Below are positions 44,437 to 56,419 of a stretch of DNA of 64,000 nt, in pieces (position 1 is the stretch's first letter; each line of letters begins with the position of its first letter). A program made the translations under genes and the position numbers. A model generated the notes under the pieces. That model was given only the letters and a program-made list of their open reading frames with translations. It ran no database searches and was not told where the DNA came from. Source of the stretch: Sphingomonas sp. CBMAI 2297 (lineage in GTDB: Bacteria; Pseudomonadota; Alphaproteobacteria; Sphingomonadales; Sphingomonadaceae). Location of the stretch: contig NZ_JAPDIR010000005.1 in NCBI RefSeq assembly GCF_029870595.1, positions 248,001 through 312,000 of the forward strand, written 5' to 3'.

Positions 44437-46619
44437 CCCCCCGGCCGATACGCCCGCACCACATGCCCCTTCAGATCCTCCGGGTAGAAATAGACCGGCC
44501 GCAAATCGCCCGCCGCATAGCGCCCGGCCTGGTCGGTGAAATGCGGGGAGTCCGGGTGCCCGCTCTCGCCGCCCGCAGTCACTGCCCAGGCCTTCACCTT
44601 CGGCCCGAACTCCACCGTCGCGACGAAGCTGTTGCCGCTCGTGCCGTAATAGCGCTTCGTCCCCGGCCAGCGCTTCGCGCCGAACGAAGCGAGCGAGCCC
44701 CATTGCGCCGAGGGGAAGGGCACCGGGATGCTCGGCTTCGCATCGTCGAACTTCTGGACGATCGCGCCGTCATTGCGCTGGAACCGGTTGATCTCGCCCC
44801 AGGGCACGCGCCAGCCACCGAAATCCTGAGTGAGCCGATCCACCGCCGCGGCCAGCGCGTCGATCCGCTGCGCATCGGTGGCGCGCGTCGCCATCCAGTC
44901 CCACACCGAGATGCCCGTATCCCTGGCCGGCTGGGCCCCGGGCGCCCAGAGCGCTTCGCCCCAGAACACCGCCAGCGAGGTCGCGGTCGATCCCGCTCCC
45001 CAGCGCCGGTCCCAGCCCTTGAGCAGCGCCACCGGCTCGGCGAGCCTGGCCTTGCGCGCGTCGCCGTCCGGCAGCTTCTCCCAGGCGGCGACCAGCCCGG
45101 GCAGCAGCCGGTCGAACGCGGGCAGGAAGCTGTCATAGGCCGCCTCGCGCAGCGTCTCCGGCGTGAAGTCCGCCCGCGCGTTCAGCACCCGCAGCGCATG
45201 GGCGCCGCGCGGATTCTCGCCGGCCTGGTCGAAATAGCGCGGATAGTCCGCCGCCCTGGGGCTGTCCGCGCCCGCCGCCGTCCAGGGCCAGTTGTTCACG
45301 TTGAAGGCCCAGCCATTTTTCGGGTTCACGGCCTGGGGCAGGCTGGCGAGGCCGTGCAGCCCCTTCCAGTCGGTCGCCGGATCGCTGCCGTCCACCGGCT
45401 TGCGATAGTCGAAGCGATCGTCGCGCACCGGCATGAACTGCGGCATCAGGAACGCGATCTCGCCCCTGGAATCCGCGAACAGCGTGTTGTTGGAGCTGTT
45501 GGCCTTGAGCTCGGCCACCTTCATGAAGCCGGCATAGTCGGTGGCCTTGGTGCGCAGGAAGCTCTGCTGCAGCGCCGCCACCGGCTTGTTCATCAGCGCC
45601 ACCGCGATCCACTTGCCGCTGTCCGTCATGCGGACGATCGGGCCGTGATGGGTGGCATAGGTCCGGAAGCTGCGCTGCGCCTGCCCTCCGTCCGCCGTGC
45701 GATAGGACAGCGTGACTCGCTTCACCGTCACCGGCCGCGTCTCGGCGCCATAGCGATAGCCCAGGACCGTGCCCGGCACGTTGCTGACGATGTCTTCCGC
45801 GAACTCGTCGACATTGTCGACGCCGCTCGACGTGTGCATCCAGCCCGCCTTGGCGTTGAACCCCTGGTAGATGAAGAACTGGCCCCAGGTGGCGGCGCCA
45901 TAGGCGTTCAGCCCCTCGCCGCTCGTCACCTGCTGCTCGGAGCGGAAGAAGAAGCTGGTGTGCGGGTTGATCAGCAGCAGCGCATGGCCGTTCCTGGTAT
46001 GGCTCGGCGCGATCGCCATGCCGTTCGAGCCCTTGGGCTCCTTGAACACCAGCCCCTTCTCCGCCTCGGTCATCGCGACTCGCTGCTTGCCGTAGAACGC
46101 CTCGAGCTGGCTCAAGGCCACCCGCTCGATATCGCCGCCGATGCTGCCTTCCGAAAAGCTCAGCGCCATCCACGGCTCGAAGCGAGTGAGCACGCGCGGC
46201 TTCACCTGCGGATGGGTGGCGAGATAATGGTTGAGCCCGTCCGCCCAGGCCTGCATCAGCTTGCGCAGCCAGGCCGGGCTCGCGGCATAGTCCGCCTTCA
46301 ACGCTTCCGGATCGACGAACAGCCGCTGGCGCAGGTCCTGCCAGATCGCACCCTCGCCTTCCGCTTCGGCAAGCCGGCCCAGGCTCACCAGATAATTGGT
46401 CTCGATCCGGTTGAAGTCGTCCTCGGCCTGGGCATAGATCATGCCGAACACCGCATCGGCATCGGTCTTGCCCCGGATGTGCGCCACGCCCCAATCGTCG
46501 CGCGTGATCGTCACCCGCGCCGCTTCCGCCTTCCAGCGGGCGGCAGCGGTCTGGGCATGGGCCCCGGAAACGAACGAAGCGGAGGCGAGCAGCGCGGCGG
46601 CGAGCGGGAGGCGAGTCAT
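44433..46619 (-). CDS. Penicillin-acylase family N-terminal nucleophile hydrolase, secreted
   Basis: 728 residues from ATG 46619, with AAGGTGG as ribosome site (GTG 46628 would put that site inside the gene). The signal peptide ends at GAHAQ. The autocleavage and nucleophile Ser is S198 in PKGSNGMAI, splitting the precursor into alpha (~200) and beta (~530) chains. Downstream INPHT and GWMHTSSGVDNVDEF match the beta-chain active site. Members cleave amides such as N-acyl homoserine lactones, beta-lactams or aculeacin-type lipopeptides; which one is not readable. Periplasmic location expected. Confidence 0.9.
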   Translation of the reverse strand: MTRLPLAAALLASASFVSGAHAQTAAARWKAEAARVTITRDDWGVAHIRGKTDADAVFGMIYAQAEDDFNRIETNYLVSLGRLAEAEGEGAIWQDLRQRLFVDPEALKADYAASPAWLRKLMQAWADGLNHYLATHPQVKPRVLTRFEPWMALSFSEGSIGGDIERVALSQLEAFYGKQRVAMTEAEKGLVFKEPKGSNGMAIAPSHTRNGHALLLINPHTSFFFRSEQQVTSGEGLNAYGAATWGQFFIYQGFNAKAGWMHTSSGVDNVDEFAEDIVSNVPGTVLGYRYGAETRPVTVKRVTLSYRTADGGQAQRSFRTYATHHGPIVRMTDSGKWIAVALMNKPVAALQQSFLRTKATDYAGFMKVAELKANSSNNTLFADSRGEIAFLMPQFMPVRDDRFDYRKPVDGSDPATDWKGLHGLASLPQAVNPKNGWAFNVNNWPWTAAGADSPRAADYPRYFDQAGENPRGAHALRVLNARADFTPETLREAAYDSFLPAFDRLLPGLVAAWEKLPDGDARKARLAEPVALLKGWDRRWGAGSTATSLAVFWGEALWAPGAQPARDTGISVWDWMATRATDAQRIDALAAAVDRLTQDFGGWRVPWGEINRFQRNDGAIVQKFDDAKPSIPVPFPSAQWGSLASFGAKRWPGTKRYYGTSGNSFVATVEFGPKVKAWAVTAGGESGHPDSPHFTDQAGRYAAGDLRPVYFYPEDLKGHVVRAYRPGG

Positions 46620-46645
46620 GCCCGCCACCTTAAGCGCAGTTCGGC

Positions 46646-47109
46646 TCAGTCCGGAATCGTTTCGATGCCGACGATCTCGATCGCCTGCGCGCGCCCGCCG
46701 AAATCCACCCTCTCGCCTTCCTCGGCGCCGATCAGCGCCTGGGCGAGCGGCGCCTGGAAGGAGAGCCGGTCCGCCGCCGGATCGGCCTCGTCATGGCCGA
46801 CCAGGTCGATCGCCCGCTCCTTGCCGTTCAGGCGGATCCGCACACGCGATCCGATGCCGGCCACGCCCTGCTCCGGCGCGGGCGCGACCTGCGCGGTGGT
46901 GCGGCGGGTGTTCCAATAGCGCAGCTCGCGCTTCAGCGCCTCGCGCGCTTCGTCGTTGCGCTCCGCCGAAACCGCCGCTTCCAGCGCGGCCGCCTTCGCC
47001 TCGATCAGCGCGAGCCCGCGCGCCGTGACCAGATTGGGCCCCGGCGGCAGCGGCAGCTCGAACTTCGGTTCCTTATGTTCCTCGTCGCTCTCGCGGCGGA
47101 AGGCGACGC

Positions 47110-47113
<4 letters not shown>
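46646..47113 (-). CDS. GreA/GreB-family transcription elongation factor
   Basis: 155 residues. The N-terminal half is a coiled coil (LIEAKAAALEAAVSAERNDE in part) and the C-terminal half is the FKBP-like GreA/GreB domain (IGSRVRIRLNGKERAIDLVG, then SFQAPLAQALIGAEEGERVDF in part). It rescues backtracked RNA polymerase by promoting transcript cleavage. The N-terminal arm is shorter than in E. coli GreB, and the acidic tip residues are not clearly placed, so a regulatory variant is possible. Its ATG overlaps the aldo/keto reductase stop (ATGA). Confidence 0.85.
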
Positions 47114-48171
<1,058 letters not shown>

Positions 48172-48219
48172 GGAAATCCTCTTCCGACTGCGTTGTCAGC
48201 CGTCCCTATGCCCGCCGGG

Positions 48220-48576
48220 TCAGACCGTAAAGCTCTCCCCACAGCCGCAGCTGCCCTTGGCATTGGGGTTCTGGAAGACGAAGCCGGCGGTGAAATCGTC
48301 TTCCTGCCAGTCCATCGTCGAGCCGATCAGATAGAGGACCGAGCCGCCATCGACATAGAAGGTCCCGCCGGGCGTCTCGATCTTCTCGTCGAACGGCTTG
48401 GCCTCGGTGACATAGTCGACCGAATAGGCCAGCCCCGAGCAGCCGCGGCGCGGCGTCGAGAGCCTGACGCCGACCGCGCCCTCGGGCGCCTTGGCCATCA
48501 GATCGGCGATGCGCCGCTCGGCGGCCGGAGTCAGGATCAGCGCGGCGGGGCGCTGGCGGGTGGCGGCGGTGGTCAT
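48220..48576 (-). CDS. sufA: SufA/ErpA-type A-type iron-sulfur carrier
   Basis: 118 residues from the ATG at 48576, overlapping the sufT stop as TGATG (GTG 48579 would add one residue). HesB-fold A-type carrier with the three conserved cysteines C46 (RRGCSGL), C110 and C112 (GSCGCGESF). It accepts Fe-S clusters from the SufBCD scaffold and passes them to apoproteins. Last gene of the suf operon, as often in Alphaproteobacteria. Confidence 0.94.
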   Translation of the reverse strand: MTTAATRQRPAALILTPAAERRIADLMAKAPEGAVGVRLSTPRRGCSGLAYSVDYVTEAKPFDEKIETPGGTFYVDGGSVLYLIGSTMDWQEDDFTAGFVFQNPNAKGSCGCGESFTV

Positions 48577-49118
48577 CACAGCATCCCCAGTTCGAGCTTG
48601 GCCTCGTCGCTCATCTTCTGCGGATCCCAGGGCGGATCCCAGACGAGATTGACTTCGGCGTGGCCGATCCCCGGCACCGAGCCGACGCGCAACTCGACTT
48701 CGCCGGGCATCGATTCCGCCACCGGGCAGTGCGGGGTGGTCAGCGTCATCTGCACCGCGGCATGGCCGTCGGCGGTGATGTCGACGCCGTAGATCAGGCC
48801 AAGATCATAGATGTTCACCGGGATCTCGGGATCGTAGATCTCCTTGAGCGCGGCGATCACCGCCTCATAGAGTTCGCCGCCCGGCTCGGTGCCCGCCAGC
48901 GCCTGCGGCTTTTGCGACAGGAAGCCCGAAAGATAGTCGCGCTTGCGCTCGAACGTCTCGGCGACGCTCCCGGCCACGTTCGCCGATGCTTCGGTGGACG
49001 CATCGAACACGCCCGCCGATGTTTCGGTGGACGCATCGAACGCATCCTCGACGCGCGCCTTGGGCGGCGGCGCCACGGCGTCCACTTCCTCGACTGCGAT
49101 CTTGCGCTCCTGGTTCAC
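48576..49118 (-). CDS. sufT: SufT / MIP18-type Fe-S assembly protein with extended N-terminus
   Basis: 180 residues from GTG 49118 (GTGA overlap with sufS). The C-terminal ~100 residues are the MIP18/DUF59 domain: EIPVNIYDLGLIYGVDI (in part), MTLTTPHCPVAES with the conserved Cys, and VNLVWDPPW. It helps Fe-S maturation. The N-terminal ~80 residues are extra and contain two 11-residue repeats (FDASTETSAGV / FDASTEASANV), encoded by a 33-bp tandem duplication at 48981-49041. This low-complexity arm is probably disordered. Confidence 0.92.
   Translation of the reverse strand: MNQERKIAVEEVDAVAPPPKARVEDAFDASTETSAGVFDASTEASANVAGSVAETFERKRDYLSGFLSQKPQALAGTEPGGELYEAVIAALKEIYDPEIPVNIYDLGLIYGVDITADGHAAVQMTLTTPHCPVAESMPGEVELRVGSVPGIGHAEVNLVWDPPWDPQKMSDEAKLELGML
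48981..49041. repeat. 33-bp tandem duplication inside sufT
   Basis: Two 28-bp blocks starting at 48981 and 49014 are identical at 27 positions. They encode the 11-residue repeats in the SufT N-terminal arm. The period of 33 keeps the frame. Confidence 0.85.
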
Positions 49119-50326
49119 CCGAAGATCCTCGTCACGCGTTCAATACCCTTCACCAGCGCGGCGATGTCGTCCGCGCCATTATAGGCTCCAAAGCTCGCCC
49201 GCGCGGTGGCCGGCACGCCCAGCGCGTCCATCAGCGGCTGCGCGCAATGGTGCCCGGCGCGGATCGCGACATTGCCTTCGTCCAATATGGTGGCGACGTC
49301 GTGCGGATGCACCCCCTCCACCGCGAAGCTGACGATGCCGGCGCTGTCCTCGGGGCCGAACAGCCTGACCGAATTGAGCTGCGACAGCGCCGCGCGCGCC
49401 TGGCGCACCAGAGCGGCCTCATGCGCATGGATGCGCTCCAGCCCGATGCCGGCCACATAGTCGATCGCCGCATGCAGCCCGACCACGCCGACGATATGCG
49501 GCGTCCCCGCCTCGAACCGGCCCGGCGGCGGGGCATAGGTCGTCTTCGCGAAGGTCACCCGGTCGATCATCGAGCCGCCGCCCTGATAGGGCGGCATCGC
49601 GTCGAGCAGCTCGTAGCGGCCCCAGAGCACGCCGATGCCGGTGGGGCCATAGAGCTTGTGGCCCGACATCACATAGAAGTCGCAGCCGATCTCGCCGACA
49701 TCGACGGGCATGCGCGGCACCGCCTGGCAGCCGTCGAGCAGAATCTTCGCGCCGACTCCATGGGCCAGCGCGGTCGCGCGCTTGGCGTCGAGCACCGATC
49801 CGAGCACGTTCGAGACATGCGCCAGCGCGACCAGCTTGTGCCGCTCGGTGAGCATCGCCGCCATCGCGTCCAGGTCGATGCGCTGGTCCGGCGTCAGCGG
49901 CACCACGTCGATCTCGGCGCCCACGCGCTCGGCGACCATCTGCCAGGGCACGATGTTCGAATGATGCTCGAGCGTGGACAGCAGGATGCGGTCGCCCGCC
50001 TTGAGCCGGGTGCCGGCCCAGCATTGCGCGACCAGGTTGATCCCCTCGGTCGCGCCGCGGACGAACACGATCTCGTTCTCCGCCCCGCCCAGGAATTCCG
50101 CCACCCGCCGGCGCGCCGCCTCATAGGCGAGCGTCATGTCGGCCGAGCGCTGGTACACGCCGCGATGCACGGTGGCATAGGTCTCGCCATAAGCCCTGGC
50201 GATCGCGTCGAGCACCGGCCGCGGCTTCTGCGACGTCGCCGCCGTGTCGAGATAATGCCAGCCGGCCGGGATCGCCGGGAAATCGGCGAGCAGGTCGAGG
50301 GGGCGGGTGTCGGCGGTTACGGTCAT
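49115..50326 (-). CDS. sufS: SufS cysteine desulfurase
   Basis: 403 residues, class V aminotransferase fold, group II (SufS/CsdA). PLP Lys is K224 in MSGHKLYGPTG; the persulfide Cys is C361 in RAGHHCAQPLM. The YLDTAATSQKP start and the short active-site loop are SufS-like. It supplies sulfur to SufBCD. No sufE is in the operon, so the sulfur relay partner (SufE or SufU) must be elsewhere. Starts at ATG 50326 overlapping the sufD stop (ATGA). Confidence 0.95.
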   Translation of the reverse strand: MTVTADTRPLDLLADFPAIPAGWHYLDTAATSQKPRPVLDAIARAYGETYATVHRGVYQRSADMTLAYEAARRRVAEFLGGAENEIVFVRGATEGINLVAQCWAGTRLKAGDRILLSTLEHHSNIVPWQMVAERVGAEIDVVPLTPDQRIDLDAMAAMLTERHKLVALAHVSNVLGSVLDAKRATALAHGVGAKILLDGCQAVPRMPVDVGEIGCDFYVMSGHKLYGPTGIGVLWGRYELLDAMPPYQGGGSMIDRVTFAKTTYAPPPGRFEAGTPHIVGVVGLHAAIDYVAGIGLERIHAHEAALVRQARAALSQLNSVRLFGPEDSAGIVSFAVEGVHPHDVATILDEGNVAIRAGHHCAQPLMDALGVPATARASFGAYNGADDIAALVKGIERVTRIFG

Positions 50327-51408
50327 AGCGCGGTATCCAGCCAGCGATCCGCATCCGCCGCGAACGCCTCGCGCACCGCATCCTCGCCGATCCGGGCGAG
50401 CGCGTCCGCCACGAAGGCGCGGGTGAGCAGCGCCTTGGCACGGCCCGCGTCGATGCCGCGGCTCTGCAGATAGAAGAGGGCCATCCTGTCGAGCTCGCCC
50501 ACCGTCGCGCCGTGCGCGCACTTCACGTCGTCGGCGAAGATCTCGAGCTCGGGCTTCAGGTTCACCGTCGCCGAGCGCTGGAGCAGCAGGCCGCGCAGCG
50601 ACTGCTCGCCATCGGTCTGCTGCGCGCCGCGCGCCACTTCGACGCGCGCCGCCAGGCTGGCCGCCGACTTGTCCGCCGCCACCGCGCGCCACAGCTGGCG
50701 GGAGGTGCCCTCGACGGCCTCGTGCCGCACCGCGACCGCGGCTTCCTGCCGCTGGCTGCCGGACGTGAGCAATGCCCCGCCCATCTCGGCGAACCCGCCC
50801 TTGCCGTTCACCAGCAGCGTCCCGTCGATCCGGCTGCCCATGCCGCCGGCGCCGAGGAACACCGAGACCAGGCTCGCCGCCTCGCCCACTTCGGCCTCTT
50901 CGCGCAACGAGACGAAGCCCGCCTCCTGGAGCAGTCGCACCGAGCGCATCAACCGCGCGCCCCGCTCGAGGCAGAGCGTGGTCAGCCGGTTCGCCCAGCC
51001 GCTGCCGGCATAGGTCTCGATCACGCTCGCCACCGCATCCTCGGCCAGCATCAGCCGCGCCGGCACATGGCTTTCGCCGCCGGTGCCGACATGGACGATC
51101 TGGATCGCCGTCGCCGCATGCTCGCTGCCGAGATGCAGCGACCAGCCCTCGCCATCGGTGAGGCTGCCGAGCGGATGGTCGGTGGTGGCCAGCTGCTGCG
51201 TCACCTGCACCGGGCCGGGCCGGGAATGCGCGGGCTCGAAACGCCCGTCGACGAACAACAGCCTGGGCCCTTCGATATCGAGGAACAGGCCGGCGGGATC
51301 GATCCCGGCATCGCCGCGCGGCATTTCGGCCGCCGCCTTGAGCGTCGCCATGTCGGCCCAGCGCCATTCCTCCTGGCGCGGCGTGGGCAGCTCGAGCAGC
51401 GTGTTCAC
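50323..51408 (-). CDS. sufD: SufD scaffold subunit
   Basis: 361 residues from GTG 51408, which overlaps the stop of the 101-residue gene (GTGA). SufD/SufB right-handed beta-helix family: the core VEVARGAQQTDGEQSLRGLL (in part) and LEIFADDVKCAHGATVGELD near the C-terminus with the conserved Cys and His. It forms the SufBC2D scaffold. SufD is shorter than in E. coli (~420) mainly at the N-terminus. Confidence 0.93.
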   Translation of the reverse strand: MNTLLELPTPRQEEWRWADMATLKAAAEMPRGDAGIDPAGLFLDIEGPRLLFVDGRFEPAHSRPGPVQVTQQLATTDHPLGSLTDGEGWSLHLGSEHAATAIQIVHVGTGGESHVPARLMLAEDAVASVIETYAGSGWANRLTTLCLERGARLMRSVRLLQEAGFVSLREEAEVGEAASLVSVFLGAGGMGSRIDGTLLVNGKGGFAEMGGALLTSGSQRQEAAVAVRHEAVEGTSRQLWRAVAADKSAASLAARVEVARGAQQTDGEQSLRGLLLQRSATVNLKPELEIFADDVKCAHGATVGELDRMALFYLQSRGIDAGRAKALLTRAFVADALARIGEDAVREAFAADADRWLDTAL

Positions 51409-51706
51409 TGGCTCGCCCTCCAGCCGCGCTTGAAGTCCGCAAGCAGCGCGGGCTTGCGCTTGTCGATACAGGCCTTCACCGCCGCGGAATCGCGCGCGCC
51501 CTTGCGGACGCACTGAGTCGCGGCGCGGCAGAGCTGCTCGTCGAGCCTGGCATAGCCGCTCGACGCGCTGAGCGCGCAGCCGAGCTTGCCGCCGGCACCC
51601 TGGCTGACGGTCGCGGAGATCGCCGCGAGCCGGCGCCCGACTACTTCGATGTTCAGCTCGTCCTGCGGCGCAGGCGCGGTCTGCAGCACGAGGAGCAGAG
51701 GCAGGA

Positions 51707-51710
<4 letters not shown>
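51405..51710 (-). CDS. Small secreted Cys-motif protein inside the suf operon (paralogue A)
   Basis: 101 residues. A hydrophobic N-terminus (MILPLLLVLQTAPA) suggests a signal peptide, then DELNIEVVGRRL and a cysteine core: C45-x4-SSG-x2-R-x-D-x3-C-x5-C, with a fourth Cys further on. The same spacing recurs in the protein encoded at 52475-53035. Start and stop overlap sufC and sufD by 4 bp, so it is a true member of the operon. The C-x4-SSG...LD..C pattern reminds me of TonB C-terminal domains in sphingomonads. No function known to me; an exported protein in a cytosolic assembly operon is odd. Confidence 0.8.
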
Positions 51711-52462
<752 letters not shown>

Positions 52463-52474
52463 TCCTCGGGCGGC

Positions 52475-53035
52475 TCAGGGCCGCTTTTCTGATTTGTCGG
52501 CATCGTCGCGCTGCTGCGCGTTGCCCGTGGTGAAGCGCACCACCGGGCCGTCCGACGCCGGGTTCGTCGGCGGCGCGATCGGCTTGACGCGCTGGCGCTC
52601 GGTCTCGCGGCTGTCCTCGCCATTGCCGATGGGCCCGACCAGATCGGCGGAGAGCATCGGCTTGGGCTGCACCAGCTTGGGCAGTTCGAAGACTCCCGGC
52701 TTGCTTACCCCCGGCGCCGCCGGCGACCTGGGCGCGCCGATCGCCGCGGCCTGTTCGAGTATGCTCAGCTCGCGGCAATCGGTCACTTCGTCGGCGGTCC
52801 TGGCATAGCAGACCGGCGTCGCCTCGCACGCGGTGGTGTCGCGCCGCTGGCTGCCGCTCGAGATCATCACCCGGCAGTTGCGCAGCCGCCCGTCCGCGCC
52901 CTTGTCGAACAGCATCGTGGTGCGCCCGAAGGTGGCGCGCACGACGATGTTGGCCTCGTCCTCGGCCGGCGCGGCCACGGCCTGCGCGGCGGGGACGTCC
53001 TGGGCGAAAAGGAGGAGGGCGGCGGCGAGGATCAT
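52475..53035 (-). CDS. Secreted Cys-motif protein inside the suf operon (paralogue B)
   Basis: 186 residues from ATG 53035, which overlaps the upstream gene stop (ATGA); ATG 53044 is an alternative. A signal-peptide-like start (MILAAALLLFAQDVPAAQA) is followed by DEANIVVRATFGR and the core NCRVMISSGSQRRDTTACEA, then PVC: C-x4-SSG-x2-R-x-D-x3-C-x5-C, with the same spacing as the 101-residue protein. The C-terminal ~100 residues are Pro-rich and polar. Probably periplasmic. It lies between sufB and sufC. I do not recognise the family. Confidence 0.78.
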   Translation of the reverse strand: MILAAALLLFAQDVPAAQAVAAPAEDEANIVVRATFGRTTMLFDKGADGRLRNCRVMISSGSQRRDTTACEATPVCYARTADEVTDCRELSILEQAAAIGAPRSPAAPGVSKPGVFELPKLVQPKPMLSADLVGPIGNGEDSRETERQRVKPIAPPTNPASDGPVVRFTTGNAQQRDDADKSEKRP

Positions 53036-53231
53036 CGCGTCCATCCGAACAGAAGCGCGGCGAGAACCAGGACCATCGGCAATCCGGCGCCGAGCAGGAA
53101 CTGATGATAGCCGCCCGGATTCTCGTCCCTGGTGATCAGCGCACCCCAATGCCAGGCGCGCCCGGTCTTCAGCGACCAGGCCATCAGCCCTCCGCAGAAC
53201 GACGCGAAGATCAGCAGGGGAATCGCGGACA

Positions 53232-53232
<1 letters not shown>
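53032..53232 (-). CDS. Small two-helix membrane protein inside the suf operon
   Basis: 66 residues: hydrophobic helix ~3-20, a polar loop with TGRAWHWGALITRDENP, and hydrophobic helix ~44-62. Overlaps sufB (ATGA) upstream and the 186-residue gene (ATGA) downstream. Context suggests co-expression with Fe-S assembly but gives no function. Confidence 0.8.
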
Positions 53233-54695
<1,463 letters not shown>

Positions 54696-54697
54696 GC

Positions 54698-55174
54698 TTA
54701 CACCTGCTCCCCGGCCAGCGCCGGGGCCCGGGCCTGGTCGGCCGGATGCTGCGCCACGGCCTCGGCCGGAGCGCTGGAAAGTTGGGCGAGGGAAATGCCC
54801 GCGAGCGCGCCCTTTACAGCACCGTTCACGACATTCCAGTGCGGCTTCACCTTGCAGCTCTCCTGCACGCAGCAATCCTGCTTGCCGGCGTCCACGCAGC
54901 TGGTGAGGGCGATCGGCCCCTCCACCGCCTCGACGATATCGGCCAGCGTGATCGCCGCGGGCGGCCGCGCCAGGCGGAAGCCGCCGCCGGTGCCGCGCGC
55001 GCTCTCGATCAGGCCGGCGGCGGAAAGCTTGCTCACCAGCTTCTGCACGGTGGGCAGCGGCAGCGCGGTCTCCTCGGCGAGCAGCGTCGCGTTGAGCCGG
55101 CACGACCCGCCGCAATGGCGCGCCGCGGCGGACATCATCACGACCGCATAGTCGGCAAGGCTAGAAAGACGCAC
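54698..55174 (-). CDS. Rrf2/IscR-type Fe-S-sensing regulator of the suf operon
   Basis: 158 residues from GTG 55174 with AAGGGAAG upstream. Rrf2 winged helix ([15 protein letters not shown], then [20 protein letters not shown] in part) and a cysteine patch C93, C101, C102 and C107, matching the three Fe-S ligands of IscR (C92, C98, C104) plus one extra. It is first in the operon and probably represses it when cluster-bound. A matching palindrome is upstream at 55218-55242. The C-terminal ~40 residues are Ala/Pro-rich. Confidence 0.93.
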   Translation of the reverse strand: MRLSSLADYAVVMMSAAARHCGGSCRLNATLLAEETALPLPTVQKLVSKLSAAGLIESARGTGGGFRLARPPAAITLADIVEAVEGPIALTSCVDAGKQDCCVQESCKVKPHWNVVNGAVKGALAGISLAQLSSAPAEAVAQHPADQARAPALAGEQV

Positions 55175-55217
55175 GCACTTCCCTTGCTGGCCCGCATGCG
55201 CAACGGCGCGGCGGACT

Positions 55218-55242
55218 CAATCGGACAAAAATGTTCCGATTG
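55218..55242. promoter_or_regulatory. Palindrome upstream of Rrf2-suf, candidate operator
   Basis: CAATCGGACA and TGTTCCGATTG form an inverted repeat around an A-rich centre, 25 bp in all, 44 bp before the GTG of the Rrf2 gene. Length and symmetry fit an IscR/Rrf2 site. It is the only clear operator in the 79 bp between the AraC-type gene and the operon. Confidence 0.6.
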
Positions 55243-55253
55243 CGCAAATGGGC

Positions 55254-56183
55254 TCAGCGGCGCCGAAGGTCAACCGATTCGGGGATCACGTCGGGCAGGA
55301 AGTGGAAGGTTTCGTTGTCGAGCGTCACCGCCAGCACCGGATCGATGCCCGCGCGCAGCGACGTGGGCGTATGGCCGGTAAAGTGCCGGATCTCGTTGAT
55401 CAGGTGCGACTGGTCGGAGAAGGGCTCGACCACATCGTCCACCGATGCGCCCTGATAGATGCGCATCGCCGCGCCGATCGCGCGGAACTTGCGCTTCAGA
55501 TGGGCGGGCGAGCCGGCGAAATAATCCTTGCACAGCCGCTGCACCTGGCGCTCGCCGATGTTCGAGCTGCGGCGGATGCGCGCATAGAGGTCGTCGATCG
55601 TCGGATCGGTGGTCGCCGCCCATTCGCGCACCGCGCGCAGGAAGATCAGGTGCGCCGGCGGCACCGGCTTCACTTCGTGCTGGCGCATCGTGAGCAGCGG
55701 CTCGATCGCGCCGATCATCTCCTCCAGCGTCTCCATCCGGTGGAGCCGGTGCCAGAGCAGCCCGGCCTGCTCGCAGAACAGCTTCTCGCCGTCGACGATA
55801 TGATCGGCGACCTTGTGGGCCGGCACGCCGATCAGCGCCTTCCAGCCGATCGCGCGCAGCGACACGCCGAAACAGTGGAAAGGCCCACGGATCTTGTAGG
55901 TGGCCGCGGCGGTGCCCGGGCCGTTGACCATCACCCGCCGGGTCTTCTCGACATGGCCGTCGGGGAACAGGACCTCGCCCTCGCCCTTGATGACGAAGCG
56001 GAGCTGGCCGAGATCGACGCGCTCGATCCCCTCGATGTCCTTCGCGTCGTGCCGGTAGAGATAATAGGACTCGACGTGCGGGAGCAGCGCGCCTTCCGCC
56101 TTGCGGAATTCGATCTGCGGCCGCGGATCGCGGTCATTCTCGGCGGCCGGTTGGGCCGGTTTCATCCTGGTTGCGCCCCGCAT
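55254..56183 (-). CDS. AraC-family transcriptional regulator
   Basis: 309 residues. The N-terminal ~170 residues form a beta-rich sensor (LLPHVESYYLYRH, GPFHCFGVSLRAIGW). The C-terminal two helix-turn-helix motifs include SSNIGERQVQRLCKDYFAGS (~215-235) and the second with DVVEPFSDQSHLINEIRHFTG (in part; ~263-283), typical of AraC proteins. ATG 56183 or 56165. Its target is not evident; it ends 79 bp before the Rrf2 gene on the same strand and is divergent from pyrD. Confidence 0.88.
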   Translation of the reverse strand: MRGATRMKPAQPAAENDRDPRPQIEFRKAEGALLPHVESYYLYRHDAKDIEGIERVDLGQLRFVIKGEGEVLFPDGHVEKTRRVMVNGPGTAAATYKIRGPFHCFGVSLRAIGWKALIGVPAHKVADHIVDGEKLFCEQAGLLWHRLHRMETLEEMIGAIEPLLTMRQHEVKPVPPAHLIFLRAVREWAATTDPTIDDLYARIRRSSNIGERQVQRLCKDYFAGSPAHLKRKFRAIGAAMRIYQGASVDDVVEPFSDQSHLINEIRHFTGHTPTSLRAGIDPVLAVTLDNETFHFLPDVIPESVDLRRR

Positions 56184-56263
56184 TTATGCCCTGTCGATCC
56201 GAGACTCCTGCCTGCCCGGATTCCTTATTTTCTGAAGCAAATATACCGCGCGGTCGCGGAATA

Positions 56264-56300
56264 GAAAAGTGGCCCGGTCGGCCGAGGCCAGACCGGGCCA
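56264..56300 (-). terminator. Possible minus-strand terminator with no gene before it
   Basis: TGGCCCGGTC (56270-56279) pairs perfectly with GACCGGGCCA (56291-56300). On the minus strand the stem is followed by CTTTTCT. The 119 bp upstream on that strand hold no gene but do contain a GGAAAC/GTTTCC hairpin, so it may end a small RNA. Otherwise it is a structured part of the pyrD leader. Confidence 0.4.
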
Positions 56301-56419
56301 AAAGGAAAGGGTTCCCCCATTGAGCGGAAACCCCTCGGGTCGCAGTTTCCACCTAGCCGAGCCGGGCGCGACGGTATTGGAAGGAATCGACATACGCAGC
56401 TTTACGGAGGGAAAAAGCG

